Below, piece by piece: positions 33,501-45,700 of a stretch of 64,000 nucleotides of DNA. The notes below the pieces were generated by a model. It searched no databases and was not told where the DNA came from. It saw only the letters and a list, made by a program, of their open reading frames with translations. The position numbers and the translations under genes are program-made. The stretch covers positions 124,001-188,000 of the forward strand of contig JAJKFH010000770.1 in the NCBI GenBank assembly GCA_023333565.1, given 5' to 3'. This DNA comes from Puffinus mauretanicus (Eukaryota > Chordata > Aves > Procellariiformes > Procellariidae). The first letter of the stretch is position 1. Every line of letters starts with the position of its first letter.

Positions 33501-36500
33501 GTCGCTGACAAGTGAGCTGGTGCCATCGCCACACAGTGAGTCTGAACCGACCGACGTCAATTTAGCCCCCGCTCAAGAGGTCGACCTTTGCTGGGGCCGA
33601 GGAAGCACTCGGGGCTTTCCCCACACAACTGTTTGCCCTGCGGTGCCCTGGCAAAGGGGGGCCCCGGGCAGGCCCCCCTCGCGCTTCAGCCCCTGTCTCT
33701 GGCTCTCTCCAGACTGATACTGCTCCCGGGAAGAGGCACGTCTGCGTTGCAGCTCTGTGGCGTCTGATTAATTCTTGGGTTTGGCTCCCCCACCTTCCCT
33801 TTGAATCAGAGACCTTGCACAGCCGCGCACAGCAGGCATAAGCAGAGCAAACCTCCCATTTCCACAAGGAAATGCTGTTAAAATCCTTTGCAGGAAATTG
33901 GAAGATTAACCACCTGCGGATGCGGTGCCTGGCAGTCCTTACCTGCAGCATCGGTCATTTTATCTTTAAATCCTCAGGTTAGCAGCTGCAGCGCAGGACA
34001 GCGGGGCCCGGAGTGGACAGGCTGTCTCTCTAACAAATAGCACCTGGGATAACAGGGAACATTAGATGCTGCAAAAGGCCATTCTTGTAGACCAGAAGGC
34101 AAGTGGCCTCATAAAGAAGGATTTCACACTATTTAAACAATAAAATCCCTGCTGGCTGCCTGGGGAAAATAGCCTTTTACCGTGAAAAAACTGCGATTTG
34201 AAAATGGTGACTGCCAGACACCGTCCCACTAAAGGCTCATTGCAAAGGGAAAAGCCAGATGAGCCGGTGTAATAACGGTCGCTTCACGGACATTAATTAC
34301 TTGTCTGCAGTCCATCCCAGCCAAGCGTCCTCTCGTGCTGACAGCGACCTGGGTGCAACAAGAAGCCACAGCAGAAAATCTGGCTGTGGGCACAGACCGA
34401 GCCGAGCGCCTGCAGCGGCAGCCTGGGATGGGGAGGGAGCGCCGAGGACCCTTCCTGCGCCCCCCCCGCGCTCCCCTGCCCGCCTCCTGGCGTCCAGCCC
34501 GGCCGCCCCTGCCCTGGGTTTGCTGCTCCCTGGTTTCCATCCCTAGGTGGGAAGGGGGGCCGGCGGGCGAGGCCCCCGTCGCCGGTGCCCGTGTGCTGGC
34601 GCAGGCAGGCGGCTGCTCGGGCAGGTGGGGCCGTTTCTTCCAGGGCAGAACTGATGGTTGATGCCGCAGTTACGCTTTCAAATCTATATTCCCAGAAACG
34701 TCCATCACTCATGCCCCGTCCAGTGGTTCTGCTTGTTTTCTCTCCACAGTAATCAATAATTTGCTTTTTAAACAAACTGGCTTTCTGTTCCACTTAAAAC
34801 CATTTCCCTCTGGTTCCGCTCAGTGCTCCATTTACAATGTTATGTGTTAGCAAGCTATGTGCTTTGCATTTTTCTCACTGAGTCCACGTGCAAAGGGTTT
34901 TTCTTGCTGCTTGTGCTCATCACTGGGCTGCTGACAACATGCTCGTGTGGCAGCTCGCTCTGGCGTGAGCGATTTCTGCACCTCTGACTCCCTTCTGTTA
35001 GCGCCTTTTCCACCTGAGACCTCGGCTGGAGAGCTGCCACCCAGCGCTCTGCCTGGAGCCAGCAGTTAGGGACGGCGCACAGGGAGCGGGCAGTCTTAGA
35101 GGTGGCAAGACTAGTAACGCGTGTTTTAACTGCTTTGCTGGAATAAATTCAGCTTTAATGAAATAAACTGAAACCACTGGCCTAGTGCAAAATGAGAACA
35201 GGGATGGAGGTTACCTCAGACCGTAATGTCCCAGCGGTGAGTTTTTGAAGAAAAGCTGCGCTTCAGGCAGAACGAGCTCCGGCCGTCAGATGGTCTCCCC
35301 TGCATCGCTTCCAAACGCAGCACGGCTGCCAGGCTGCCTCGGAGCTGGGACCTGGCGATGTGCCACCAGATGTTGGGAATGAAAGAGAACGAGCAAATCT
35401 GCCTCTTAAAAAATAAGCCACTGTTATTTGGGGTGGGGCCATGGGACTTGGCATCAGGTTCCCTCTTCTATTAATCGGCAATTGTGTTGGTTTTAATTAG
35501 TTTTGATTGCAGTTTACAAACGTAAATGTGTCTCCCACGCACCTCCCTCACCTCCCGGGAATATGAAATGAGTGTTCAGTGTAACAGCACCTGAGTTATG
35601 CACAGGAAGGAAAACAAACAGAAAAGCTCCGTGTGCACCCACAGCGCCGGTGCAGCTTCTGGTGATCTCCATCTCAGCCTGCGGTAAGCGCCAGCTAAAC
35701 AGAAAGGGGAGAAGATCCTCAAAAGGAGAAGGGAATCCCAGCTTGATGGTCCTTCAAAGAAGTGTCTGATCCTCTAAGGAAAGGTCCAAGGACCATCCTT
35801 TGGCCAAGGTGAAGTCTGCAGGAGTTATCCGTCCTGTCGTGCTCAGGAGGAGGAAGAACCGTGGCCGCACCACTCTGCGGGTGCAGGAGGAAGGTTCCCG
35901 CGGGCAGGGGAGCAGCCCACCACTGCCACCAGCGGTGACACCAGGGCCACCAGGCTTAGCCCCTGCAGCAAGCTGGGAGATCTCTCATCTCCATCAGATG
36001 AAGGAAAGCTTCCTCACTACGAGGTTAACATACTTGATTCATCACCCACAGGGATATCATCTTTCTTATTAGTGTTTGCCATTTTATAGATTAATTAAGG
36101 TCACCCAGTGGGCCTGTAAATGACGTCTTAATTAATAGCCTACGATATCTGCCAGTGCCAGCCAGGCTTGCTGTGGAGTCAGTACCCCAGGAGGAGGGGG
36201 AGAGAAGAGACATGAGGCACACCTGCAGTTGCTGGTCTGCAGGGAGAAGGCTGGCTGTGCTTACCCTGAACCAGCCTGAGTGTGCAAACACGAGCAGCGT
36301 GATGGCGAACACCTTGGTACGCGCGCACGGCCACGGCACGGCCGAGCTCTGGCCTGCGGGTGCTGCCTGTCTGCAGGCGAGGTGCAGGGGAGCAGGCTGG
36401 TGGGAGGGTGCACCCCCTTCGTGTCCCCTCCTGCTAATTGGTGTCATTAAGACCCGCGACGGGGCCAGCGCGGCTCCGCTGCTGCTCTCCTGAGCCTGTG

Positions 36501-37499
36501 CACGCTGCTGCGGGAGTGCTGAGCGCGGGGGCAGAGTGCTGCCAGGGCTGCCAGCAGCTGGTGGCAAACGTGGATGTCACCCACTGGTGACGGCCGAGGA
36601 CGCAGCCAGCCACCCCCTCCCGTTTAGGCAAACGCTCAGTCCCAGTGAAAGTCATAAGCTCGGTGCATTCGCATGAGCAGGCTGATTTCCTGAGAACAAG
36701 CGCTCTGCTGTAGGGGGGGGTTACTGTTAGAGCCCGGTGCTGCCTGGCATTAGTTCCTGTAAATAACAGACAAATTGAAAGACCAAAAAAGACGTCTTTC
36801 CACTCCAAAAGGGCAAGCGGGGGGAGTGGGTGCTGCAGCCACCTCTGCTAATGAGTAGAGGAGCGAGCCGGAGCCTGTTCGCGGTGTCACCCTCCACTCG
36901 CATCCCTCCCTTTGAGACCTGCTGGCGGTGTCCCCGTCCCACCCTGGCACTGTCCCCTCGGCAGCGCTGCATCCATCACGGCGCTCGTGCCCTCCCTGCC
37001 CGACGTCACCCCTGCCTGCCCGCTCCCGGCGGGGCTGACGGAGCAGCTTTGATAATGACGGATTAATTCAACCTGCCGGCGTTCGGCGGGCAGGGAGCTC
37101 CGGGAGCTCCGGGAGCGCCGGTGCCTTGGAGGCGCTCGCAGCGCCGGTCGCTGGCCAGGGCAACGTTGGGGAAGCTTCGCGCCCTGCTTGATCCGTGCCG
37201 GCACTGCTCCAGCCGTGGAGGAGCCTGCCTTCGGGCTGATTTACAGAGCAGTGGCATTTCGCAGCTTCAGGTATTCTCTCTTCCCCTGGTGGTTATTTCC
37301 CCATTCGCCCTTTCCTGGGCAGCGTGGCCGGGTGCCAAGGGCCCCCAGCGCCTGCTGGCTCCTCGCCCCCCATGGCAGTACGATCCCAGATTTACACCCC
37401 GGTGTTTACTCACGAACCATGAGATAATGCAGACACCACCTCGCCGGCCCGTGAATCGGGGTGTGTGATCCGACGACGTGCTTGCAGCTCAGCGGTGTA
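33501..37499. other. Intergenic, no supported gene
   Basis: GC-rich stretches (34420-34640, 36880-37180) alternate with AT-richer ones (34000-34260, 34660-34880, 35100-35250, 36000-36150). At 37093-37116 the palindromic word GGGAGCTCC is repeated 2.7 times. Open frames are chance. Confidence 0.5.
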
Positions 37500-37800
37500 C
37501 CCAGATCCATCTCTCCTGATTTATGACTCAACTTTGTGACTTATTTCAGAGTCAGTCATAGTTCAGAGTCAATCCATAACTCAGACCCATCACGTATTCA
37601 TCAGTGACACAGGACTTGGATAACTTGGGGATAACTTCAGAATTAATTGTGTTACTTATGAAGTTGCTGACATGACTTATAAATCGCCACATGGTCAATA
37701 AATCAGTGAGACACCTGAGAAATTCATCATATTTTTCTTCAGTCAGAAACTTCATATGCCTTATAAATCAGACGTTGGAACAGCTTATTGTACATCAAAC
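37500..37800. promoter_or_regulatory. Cluster of Pbx-Hox-like and AP-1/Maf-like sites, candidate enhancer
   Basis: TGATTTAT occurs at 37517-37524 on the plus strand and, as ATAAATCA, at 37698-37705 and 37763-37770 on the minus strand. The related TGACTTAT is at 37537-37544 and 37673-37680. A perfect AP-1 site, TGACTCA, at 37524-37530 overlaps the first element by one base. Several AGAGTCA words lie between. The region is otherwise unique and AT-rich. Motifs are seen directly; function is inferred. Confidence 0.4.
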
Positions 37801-38689
37801 CCACACTTGGAAAACAGCTTTTGGGGGAGAATATATATTTATGGAGTACCTGTCCCAAACTGGTTAACAGGGTTAAAGAAAACATAAGGGCAAGGGAAAG
37901 TGAAATGTGTGAAGGAAAAGCATGCATCCCTGTACCACGCCGCAGCGTTTGTGCTGATGGAGCTGGCATTGCCCTGCAGCGCTGCGCACGTTCTGGCTGG
38001 GATCTGCACGCCACGACATGATCCTGTGCTCCGATGCTGGATGCTCCCGACACAGGGAGCACCTCCGCTCTCTCACGCCACCTCTGATGCCGTGACCGGG
38101 GCAGACCAGGAGCCTTGCTGCTGGGACGTGCTGCTGCTGGGCACCGTTGGGTAGGACCGCAGCAGCGTTACGCTCCGGCCAGGGCTGGTGCATGACACAC
38201 GTTAAACCTCTCGTCCCGCACCGTGCTGCTAGCAGCCAAGTGCATTCCCCAGCAGAGAAGGTGATGAAAGCGCATTTATCAAGACCCACCATGGAAATCC
38301 AAGTGTAGTGTTCAACCTGCTGAACTTTCACGATCATTATCTGTGCGCAAGCGATGAACTAAAGACTCATCTGAGCGGTTTGGGTCGGTGCAGGGCAAGG
38401 CGGCGTGTCCGGAGCCCAGGCGGGAGCCATTCCCACCCCCGGGGACGAGCTCTCAGCCTCGCCCCAGGGCTCTCTTCCACAGCTGGGAAGATGCATTTGG
38501 AGATGACCTTTATATTTCTCATGGCTGTGCACAAAATATATCCTTTCTCTGTTTCGTGCTCGTTTAAGGCATGTACGACAGAAACACGTAAGGGCTGAGG
38601 TTTTGCCGGGGTAGGACGAAGGCTTTAAGGAATTGCCAGGGCTCGCGGGGACACATGGGTCGACTGCAGAGCCTGCTGCAGCCCGCGAG
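37801..38689. other. Intergenic, no supported gene
   Basis: Mixed GC sequence with only chance open frames and no simple repeats. Confidence 0.5.
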
Positions 38690-39340
38690 CTCAATAGTGC
38701 TGTCCGCTGCTGTTATTGCTATCAGCCCCCAGCTCAAAAAGTGTAACAAATATGCTCTTAATGATAACAATCAATACATTCGATGAAGAATCGGATTTTA
38801 TTTAATGTGCAATTCACTTAGAGCCTGACACATCTATTTAGATTTATTAAAGCAATTCTTGTACATCGACTCAGTACTGATTGATTCCTTGAAATACATT
38901 TTAGTGGGGCTTTAAAATCCCAGCAAGATAGACATTTTCTATATTCTGCATTTAAACTACTACAAATGCAACATGTTCTTATCAGCAGGTGTCCCTTTAG
39001 AATACAGAATCACCCTATTTTTGTTCTATATAAAATGCATGGAAAAGATTATTCAGGACATACTTAAAGGATGGGGGTTTTTAATGAATCTGTGGGCAAT
39101 TTACCATAAATTACCCATGGAAATGTAAAATCTAATCAACTAGTTGCATAAGAATAGCCATATGTGCAGGAGTTTCACTCTTGCAAAAAAAAAAGCAAAT
39201 TAAATGAATACATTGGAGATTATTTGAATACATCAAGCAGATTTTAAAAGTATTTCGCTAAGAAACACAACCTGCACAAAGCCCTGTCACTAATAGAATG
39301 GGAATAGTTGCCAGTAAATATTTACATTAGCAGCTTTTGA
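38690..39340. promoter_or_regulatory. Long AT-rich island, candidate conserved non-coding element
   Basis: About 650 bases, among the longest AT-rich unique blocks in the window and almost free of CpG. It has no open frame over 60 codons except at its edges, and one A run at about 39185-39194. Words such as GCAAATTAAATGAATAC and ATGATAACAATCAATAC are homeodomain/Sox-like. Length and composition are typical of a vertebrate conserved element. Confidence 0.35.
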
Positions 39341-41829
39341 TGGAAAAACAAAACTCCAGGCAAAACATGTAAGGTTTCCCGTCAGATGTGGCTCTGAGAC
39401 TTGCTTTTTCCCTGCTGCTCTCCCCAGCAGAGTGGGACCCTCAGGCAGCTCTGCCTGGCTCCTTGCAGTGGGACCCCCGTGGGACCCCCCGGGGACCCCA
39501 GCTCTCTGCACCCCAGCCCGAGGCACCCGGGGAGAGAGCTTTTCCAGACGCGTCTTTAAAAGCATTCGCTCCTAAAAGCTCCTCCCCTGTGACATGCACC
39601 CAAACTGGAGGCCTTAAACTCCATTTCCCTGCAGAAAGGGCTTGGCGAGGGGTAATCGCCTCCTTTCTCCAAAGCCCTTTGAAACCCGCAGCTGCAGAGC
39701 ACTGCAGACATGCTGCGTCTGCTGCTGCTGGCGACCAGGCGTGGTCCAAGCCCTCCTCCCGGGGACATGCCCAGCAGCGCTGGGCTTTGGAGAGGGGTCG
39801 CCCAGGCGGGCAGCAGAGAAGCTGAATTACCCCAATCTCTCCCCTGCTCTGGCAGCAGGCGCTCAGCCCGTGCCGTGCTGGCGTGCTGCTGGCACCCAGC
39901 CCGCGCAGCGATGGGACGCGGCCACGCAGCCCCGCTGCTGGGCGCAGGCACAGCCCTTGTGCAACCGCCCATGGCCAGAGTTGGGTCTGGAGTTGCTCCA
40001 TGTTCTTCATCAGATGTGGCCCAGCGAAGTGCACAGCACTGTCTGCTCCTTCCCCAGAGGACGGCGAGGGCTCACTACCACAGTGAGTTCCAGTGCCAGG
40101 AAAACTGCCCATTTAGAAGCACACGTCAACCAGAGAAGAAACGACTGCTTGTGGGCAGTAGGTGCGAAAGATGAAGCCACAGCTGGAATAGATTCATGAG
40201 ATGCAAATATTGACAGCAAACTTTTTGCAGCCTACCCAGCTCCCCAGGTGCCGTGCGTGGGAGCCCTCACAGCTGCATCTCGTTTTCTGCTGGCAGTCAA
40301 GGCAGAGCGGCTGTCCCCAAGTCCAGCTATCAGCATGGCTTTCTTAGGGGTAGAATAGAGGTCTGATGATAACTTAAAAAAACCCAGAAGCCGTGACTCT
40401 GTAGTGATGTGCTGCCTGGTTGCTATGGGAACAGGCTTAGCTGGTTGATTAGAAAACCACGTGCAGAAGAGGCAGGAAAAGCAGTGAGTGGTGCTGCTGA
40501 TGCAGAGATTAATTGGTGTGACTCAGGCTGGGCTTTTATGTAATTTGCAGCCATCCCAAAAGGTGCCTCAGTGCCTGAGTTGGGATGTAATGAGGAGATG
40601 TTCACAGGAGAACAATCTCATCACTTGTTGCAGCGGTTGTAGCTCCTACTTAAGAAAAAAATGGAGCGGGTGATTTATTTTTGTCTGCTGGTTTCTAAAT
40701 CACCTGTAACTTCACTGGCAAAGATCACTGCTAAGGCATGGGGAGCATCTGCTGCTGGTGGGAAGGCAAGAGGCTGTTCCTCCCCTTGCCCTTGCTTGGC
40801 TTTGTCTCACCAGTATTGGCCACAAGTTAAAAATGCATTTTTTTTTCCATGTGGGAGAGTCTTCCCAGTTGTGGAAAGGACGTAGACAGGCCATGGCACT
40901 GCTGTGTCCCAGTCCCAGCAGCATGTCACATGCCACAAACCCACCCATCTCTCCTAAAAAAGATCCCTGAGCTAAAAACCTCCCTGCTGTCAGCCCAGAG
41001 CGTGGAGACGCTCCGGCACCGCACTGGGCCGACGGGACAGCTCCCGGGTGGGAGGAGGCAGCGGCGTGGAGAACGATGAACTTCTCGCTGATGAACTGTT
41101 TGCAGGTGAGGAGGCAGCCCCGGTGTTTTAAATGTCTTCCTTTGGCAGGGTTCAAGTACAGGCTGAGCCAGTCAGTGTCGGCACCCATCTGCCCACACCT
41201 ACACTTCTCTGAAGGCAAAGCAGCTGCCAGGCTCTGTGCCAGTGCCTTTCCTGGCCCGTTTGGCACACGGGTATTGCAGGTTTGGATGCAGTTTTCAGGA
41301 TGGTGCATGCGCTGGGAGGCGGCCTGGGAGGGTGGTGGAATATTTGTGAAGTGTGTGGAATATGCTCCACTTCAGTCATCTATAAATAACGAGTACAGCT
41401 ACAGCCTCATTTGAAAAGAAAACACATTTGGAAACCAAAATTAGACCCAAAGCTGAGAGATAAACTCTGTTGTAAGCACTTGTAAGAAAGAGTTTAAGAA
41501 AAGGATTAAAAGGGATTTGTTGGGTCTCTGAGGCAGAGGAGCTCCACCAGTAAATCTGATTATCAGCTCTGCGTAGTGCTCAGTGATTTAAATGCCAAAA
41601 GGCTGATGCTGGAAATAAAATGGATTTTGCGATGCACGGCCCTTGTCCCTGCGGCGCTGGTGGTCATGGAGGCTGGATGCTGCTGGATGGGGCGACGGCC
41701 CCGCGCACCCCTCCATGGGGCGGCTGGGTTCCCCAGGGTGTGGGGCACGATCCTCCCCTCCCGCCCGCAGGACACGTCCTGCCTCCAGGTCCCAGACAAG
41801 AAGCTGAACCGATGCGTATTCATTTCCCT
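39341..41829. other. Intergenic, GC-rich, no supported gene
   Basis: Long chance frames (for example a 223-codon minus frame at 39441-40112 and a 185-codon plus frame at 39642-40199 over the same DNA) show that frame length alone is not evidence here. No splice-flanked exon with a recognisable product. Confidence 0.5.
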
Positions 41830-42060
41830 GGCATTAGCTGGTGGATAGGTGAGGTTTTCATCCTCTTGCTAATGAATGATGCTCAATGCAAATCAGGAGA
41901 TATTACTTATGTGTCAGTGGCTGCTGAATTATTCATTGGTGAAAAAATCACCAGGGACCAGCAAAGGAAAGCGCAATAAGCAATTAACTGCCTTCATTGG
42001 TGCTGCTTGCCTCTCATTAGTCTGTATTCAAGTAATCAATACTTTTTCCAAGGGATGTAT
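41830..42060. promoter_or_regulatory. AT-rich element with a perfect octamer, candidate enhancer
   Basis: ATGCAAAT, the consensus POU/Oct site, lies at 41886-41893. It is flanked by homeodomain-type words CTAATGAATGATG (about 41868-41880) and GAATTATTCATTGG. The surrounding 230 bases are unique and AT-rich. Octamers also occur at 45427 and 48292 and, inverted, at 15300 and 21959, so the motif alone is not decisive. Confidence 0.3.
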
Positions 42061-42999
42061 GTGGTATAGAAAGGGAGCAGAGTGCATGAGCCTTGCAGAG
42101 CACAGGGTGACTCCCGCTGGTATTTCCTAGAGAGTGGAAGAAGATTTCTGCTTGGCTCTGTATGTCTTTGACTGGTTCTTTGTGGGGGGCTTTGCTTTTT
42201 TTTGTTTGGGTTTTTTGAAGAATTTCTGGCTTCTGCCAGTGCTGAATGGAGCAACACCATTTGGCTGAAGATGTGCGTTGCCTTTATCGCCGCTCCCTTG
42301 GAACCTCTCACTTCTGTGCTGACCCTGCTCCAAAGCCGGCCCCAGTGCTGCACTGGGGGTGTCCGAGCCATACCCCCCCGGGCTGCGGGGCTCGGGCACT
42401 CCCGTCCCGCTGAGGCAAAGCCGGAGGGAGTTCTGCTTCACGTGGCAGGTCTGCCCTGGCACTGACGCTGCTCTGTCCCAACTTCTGAGGGCTGTCCCCG
42501 GGGAGCGCAGGGAACCTCCTCAGCCCCATCGCTCCTGTCATCCGCACCGTTCCGCAAGTCTTTGTGGCAACTCATCAAACCACTTCTTAAAAGTACGGTG
42601 GATTTTTTTCCACTGCAGTTGGAAGGGTTTTACAGCCCAGACCCACTCTGCTCTGAGCTTCAAGACCTTTTTGTAATTTCCAACCTAAATTTATTCCTCA
42701 GTTCATACCTCGTTACCCCTCTGCTAACGCCGTCCTTGCATTTAGATAGCTCCCCCCTTCCCTGGGGCCAGCCCGCACAGATGCGTTCGGCCGCATAAAG
42801 CGGCTGCTTTGAAGTGCCCCCAGCCCAGGCCGACCCTGCTCCCCGCCCCCGCTCCCCGCGGGCTGAGCTCCCGCTCTGCCGCAGGGTGCCAAGCCGAGCG
42901 GGCAGAGCTCTGCCCCCAGCCTCCTCCGCCTGGGCGCCGCGCCTCCGTCAGCAGCACCCGCTCCTGAAAGGTGAAATGCGGACCCTCGGGCTCACGCTG
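42061..42999. other. Intergenic, no supported gene
   Basis: A T/G-rich stretch at about 42177-42218, then GC-rich sequence. 42770-42960 is CpG-richer, with chance frames. Confidence 0.5.
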
Positions 43000-43290
43000 A
43001 TCGATAGCAGCTCATCATGTCAGTGTTTCCAATGTCTGGGGTTTTTTTTTTCCCTTTTCACAAAGATAAATGCTTCTAATGAGCTGGTTAAACATTGGCG
43101 ATCAACAGAAAACTGTTTTTAATTAAATTTACGTACAAAAAATTGGTTGCAATTACAATAATTAGCTTGCTATGGAAATTGGGTGTGCGGAGAGGATAAA
43201 AATGTTCTTGCAAAGAAAAGGACAGAATATTCACAATCACGCTTACAGAAATAATCTCCTTAAATTTGTCACTTTAACTTCAATCCTGTG
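43000..43290. promoter_or_regulatory. AT-rich island, candidate conserved non-coding element
   Basis: Starts with a T run (about 43042-43050) and continues with unique AT-rich sequence including AATTAAATTTACG and GCAATTACAATAATTAGC (TAATTA near 43158). Borders are GC-rich upstream. Confidence 0.25.
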
Positions 43291-44111
43291 CTTTTAATGT
43301 ATGCTTTACACCCCAAGGGTTTAGCTCAGTTGCTGAATGATGCCACATATGCACGTGCTTGCAGGATAAAAAAAAATCAGAGCTGCAGGAACTGTTTTGA
43401 AGTCCCCTGTTTTGTCTCTTGTGTTTCCTATAACCCTCTGCTTCACCTGTCAGTGAGGCATACCAACGCTTGCTGGAAAACCAGACCTCTTGGAGAGCTG
43501 AAATACTCCTGGGCACTTAATTACAAGAAAGTGGGGTGGTTCTTTTTATTTCAAATTAGGAAAGAAAAAGAAAATGAAATAAAGTACTTGTGATTTTAAC
43601 CTAAAATGCTTTTGCATTTTTGGGGAGCACAACTCATGTCCTAAAGCAGGTCGGTTTTGACGGCGATGTTTTGCAGAGAAAAAACAAACATTGCTGGGAA
43701 TCTCCAGGATCGACACCGTCAGATCGCAGGCAGAGGAAAAAATGTTCAAAATTCTGTTTGATCTCTTTAGAATTTTACATATTTTTTGGTCCTAATGAGG
43801 TGTGAAAGGAAGTAATCCCGGGCGGTGTGGTAAATGAGAAGAGAAGAGACAGGAGAGGGAAGATCCCTGGGTGTTTCTTGGCCTGTTGACATGAGGGAGA
43901 GCCACTATCTGTTCTTTTACCAATTTATTAGCCCCCAGTAAAACCGGCTTCATCGTCTGCTATTAAGGCTCATGAAATTATACATTCTCCACCATTGCCA
44001 TCCCCTGCTTCACCTTTCTGTATGAGACCTACAATTTGAGTTCATTTTCTACAGCGAGCAGCATTTATTTGTAATTTGCTCAGCGGTCTTTGATGGGGAG
44101 AGCCGCAGCCC
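43291..44111. other. Intergenic, no supported gene
   Basis: Moderately AT-rich unique sequence. Two open frames of about 60-100 codons lack any coding signature. Confidence 0.5.
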
Positions 44112-44330
44112 CGCCCAGCTCAGCCCACTTAGCTCGGCCCAGCTCAGCCCCGCTCAGCTCAGCCCAGCCCAGCTCAGCCCAGCCCAGCCCAGCCCAACTC
44201 AGCCCTGCTCAGCCCAGCCCAGCCCAGCCCAGCTCAGCCCAGCCCAGCCCAGCTCAACCCCGCTCAGCCCAGCCCAGCCCAGCCCAGCTCAGCCCCACTC
44301 AGCCCAGCCCAGCCCAGCTCAGCCCCGTGC
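44112..44330 (+). repeat. (CAGCC/CAGCT)n pentamer array, about 220 bp
   Basis: A tandem array of CAGCC and CAGCT pentamers, about 44 units with scattered variants (CAACT, CCGCT, CTGCT). On the minus strand the units are GGGCT/GAGCT. Four consecutive GGG tracts separated by two bases occur three times on the minus strand (44178-44195, 44213-44230, 44268-44285), each a textbook G-quadruplex motif. AGCT recurs throughout. The plus-strand frame (SAQPSPAQ-type repeat) is a product of the array, not a protein. Confidence 0.95.
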
Positions 44331-45339
44331 TGCTCGGCGGCTCCCCGGGCAGAGCCGGGAGCCCTGGCCGGGCTCTGGGCCGCGGCAGTTTGCAGCGCGG
44401 GCAGCACCGCGCCGGCAGCGGCCGGAGGAAGCGTTTCTCTTCTCCTGGCCTCATGCGAGTACCCTTGAATAAATCCTTTCCCCTGTTTCCAGCCCTCAGC
44501 CGCGGAGCTGGGCGCCCCGCTGCCAGCCAGAGGCAAATACATTTGCCCCCTTGTCCAGTGTCCATCTGAGCTCCAGCCTTTCTGATCCTGGCTTTTCCCA
44601 GGCCTTTGTCAGTTGTGCCGCTGAGAGCAGGAGCTGTGCGGGAGGAACGCCGGGTGAGGCTGCTGCGCCCGAGCAGCGACACCAGCCGCGCGAGCCCCGG
44701 GAAGCGCCGACCAGCTCCACTTCGGTCACGCCTGGAGCTTGGGGTGGCTTTGCCGTCCCTCAGCATCCACAATCCAGGGTGCATTGCACGCTTCCATCGT
44801 CGAGCCTTATCGAGCAGGATTATTGCAGTCAATAGTAAATGAAGTGGATAACAACTACATTTATGCCTGTAATTTAATTCATTTATTTGCAGTTATAAGT
44901 GCGTCCATCCGGTGTTTGCCACGGACACCAGCGAGCGCTTACGCAGCCTCTCGCCCACCCAGCCCCGTGCCCTGGGGGCTTCCTGCGTGAGGAGCGTGCA
45001 AAGTCTGCAGGAAAAAGAGAGAGGTCTTAAATTCAGCGTGCATTAACTCATCTGCCCACTGCTGCTGGCAGAAAGCATATTGTCTGGAAGCCTGTGTCAT
45101 CACCTCGTTTAGTTAATAAGGGGAGCTATTTAAATAAAAATCACATTTAGAGAGGCAGTGCCATCCGTGGGGCTGTGGGGGGGACGGGGCTGCTCGGACC
45201 CTCCCCAGTTCAGCTGCGCTTGGCGGGGTGGGAGGGGGGGTCGGCTGCTGGGGCTGGGTCGGATGGGTCCCTGACGCCTCTGCGCTGAACTCATCACCGT
45301 TCCAGAGCCCAGCTGCAGCTCAAAGCCTCCTGCATTCAC
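44331..45339. other. Intergenic, GC-rich to 44800 then mixed
   Basis: No supported exon. The minus frame at 44299-44832 overlaps the pentamer array and is rejected as coding. A short AT-rich patch lies at 44830-44900. Confidence 0.5.
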
Positions 45340-45700
45340 CATGTGGCCTCAGTGCCGTGAAACAGTGCTTAGAAGTTACATTTCATTCAGAACAACTGTA
45401 GCCTGAACAAAATTACTCTTTAAAAATGCAAATGAACTGCAGTTTCTTTTCATTTTTCCCCTTTAACTGCAGTTATTCTGTCGCTGGTGGATTTATGTAG
45501 TTTGGCTGCAGGTTTTAATTGCTGTTTGCACACACAGCAGTGTTATATCCAAGCACTAAAAGTGTATTTCCATTTTACATCCAAGCCCGAACCACTGCAG
45601 AAACATTATCGGTATGTGTGTTTTGATACCAGCTACATCTTAATCTGCCTTTAGAGCTGCTGAGGAGGAAGGACTAAGTATATTTGTTTTATTTTAAGCA
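45340..45700. promoter_or_regulatory. AT-rich island with octamer, candidate conserved element
   Basis: About 360 bases of AT-rich unique sequence with ATGCAAAT at 45427-45434 and paired AACTGCAGTT-like words (about 45434-45443 and 45464-45475). GC-rich flanks on both sides. Confidence 0.25.

Noticed and set aside
37552..37755. A 67-codon minus-strand frame over the Hox/AP-1-like cluster
   Set aside because: No similarity recognised and no splice context; the density of regulatory words explains the sequence better.
39441..40199. Long overlapping frames on both strands (223 and 185 codons)
   Set aside because: Mutually overlapping on opposite strands in GC-rich DNA, low-complexity, and without exon boundaries.
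44112..44330. Immunoglobulin switch region
   Set aside because: Unit words match, but the array is only about 220 bases and there are no immunoglobulin constant-region exons nearby.
44090..44569. Repetitive SAQPSPAQ-type protein on the plus strand
   Set aside because: Entirely produced by translating the pentamer array; all frames of such an array give a simple repeat.
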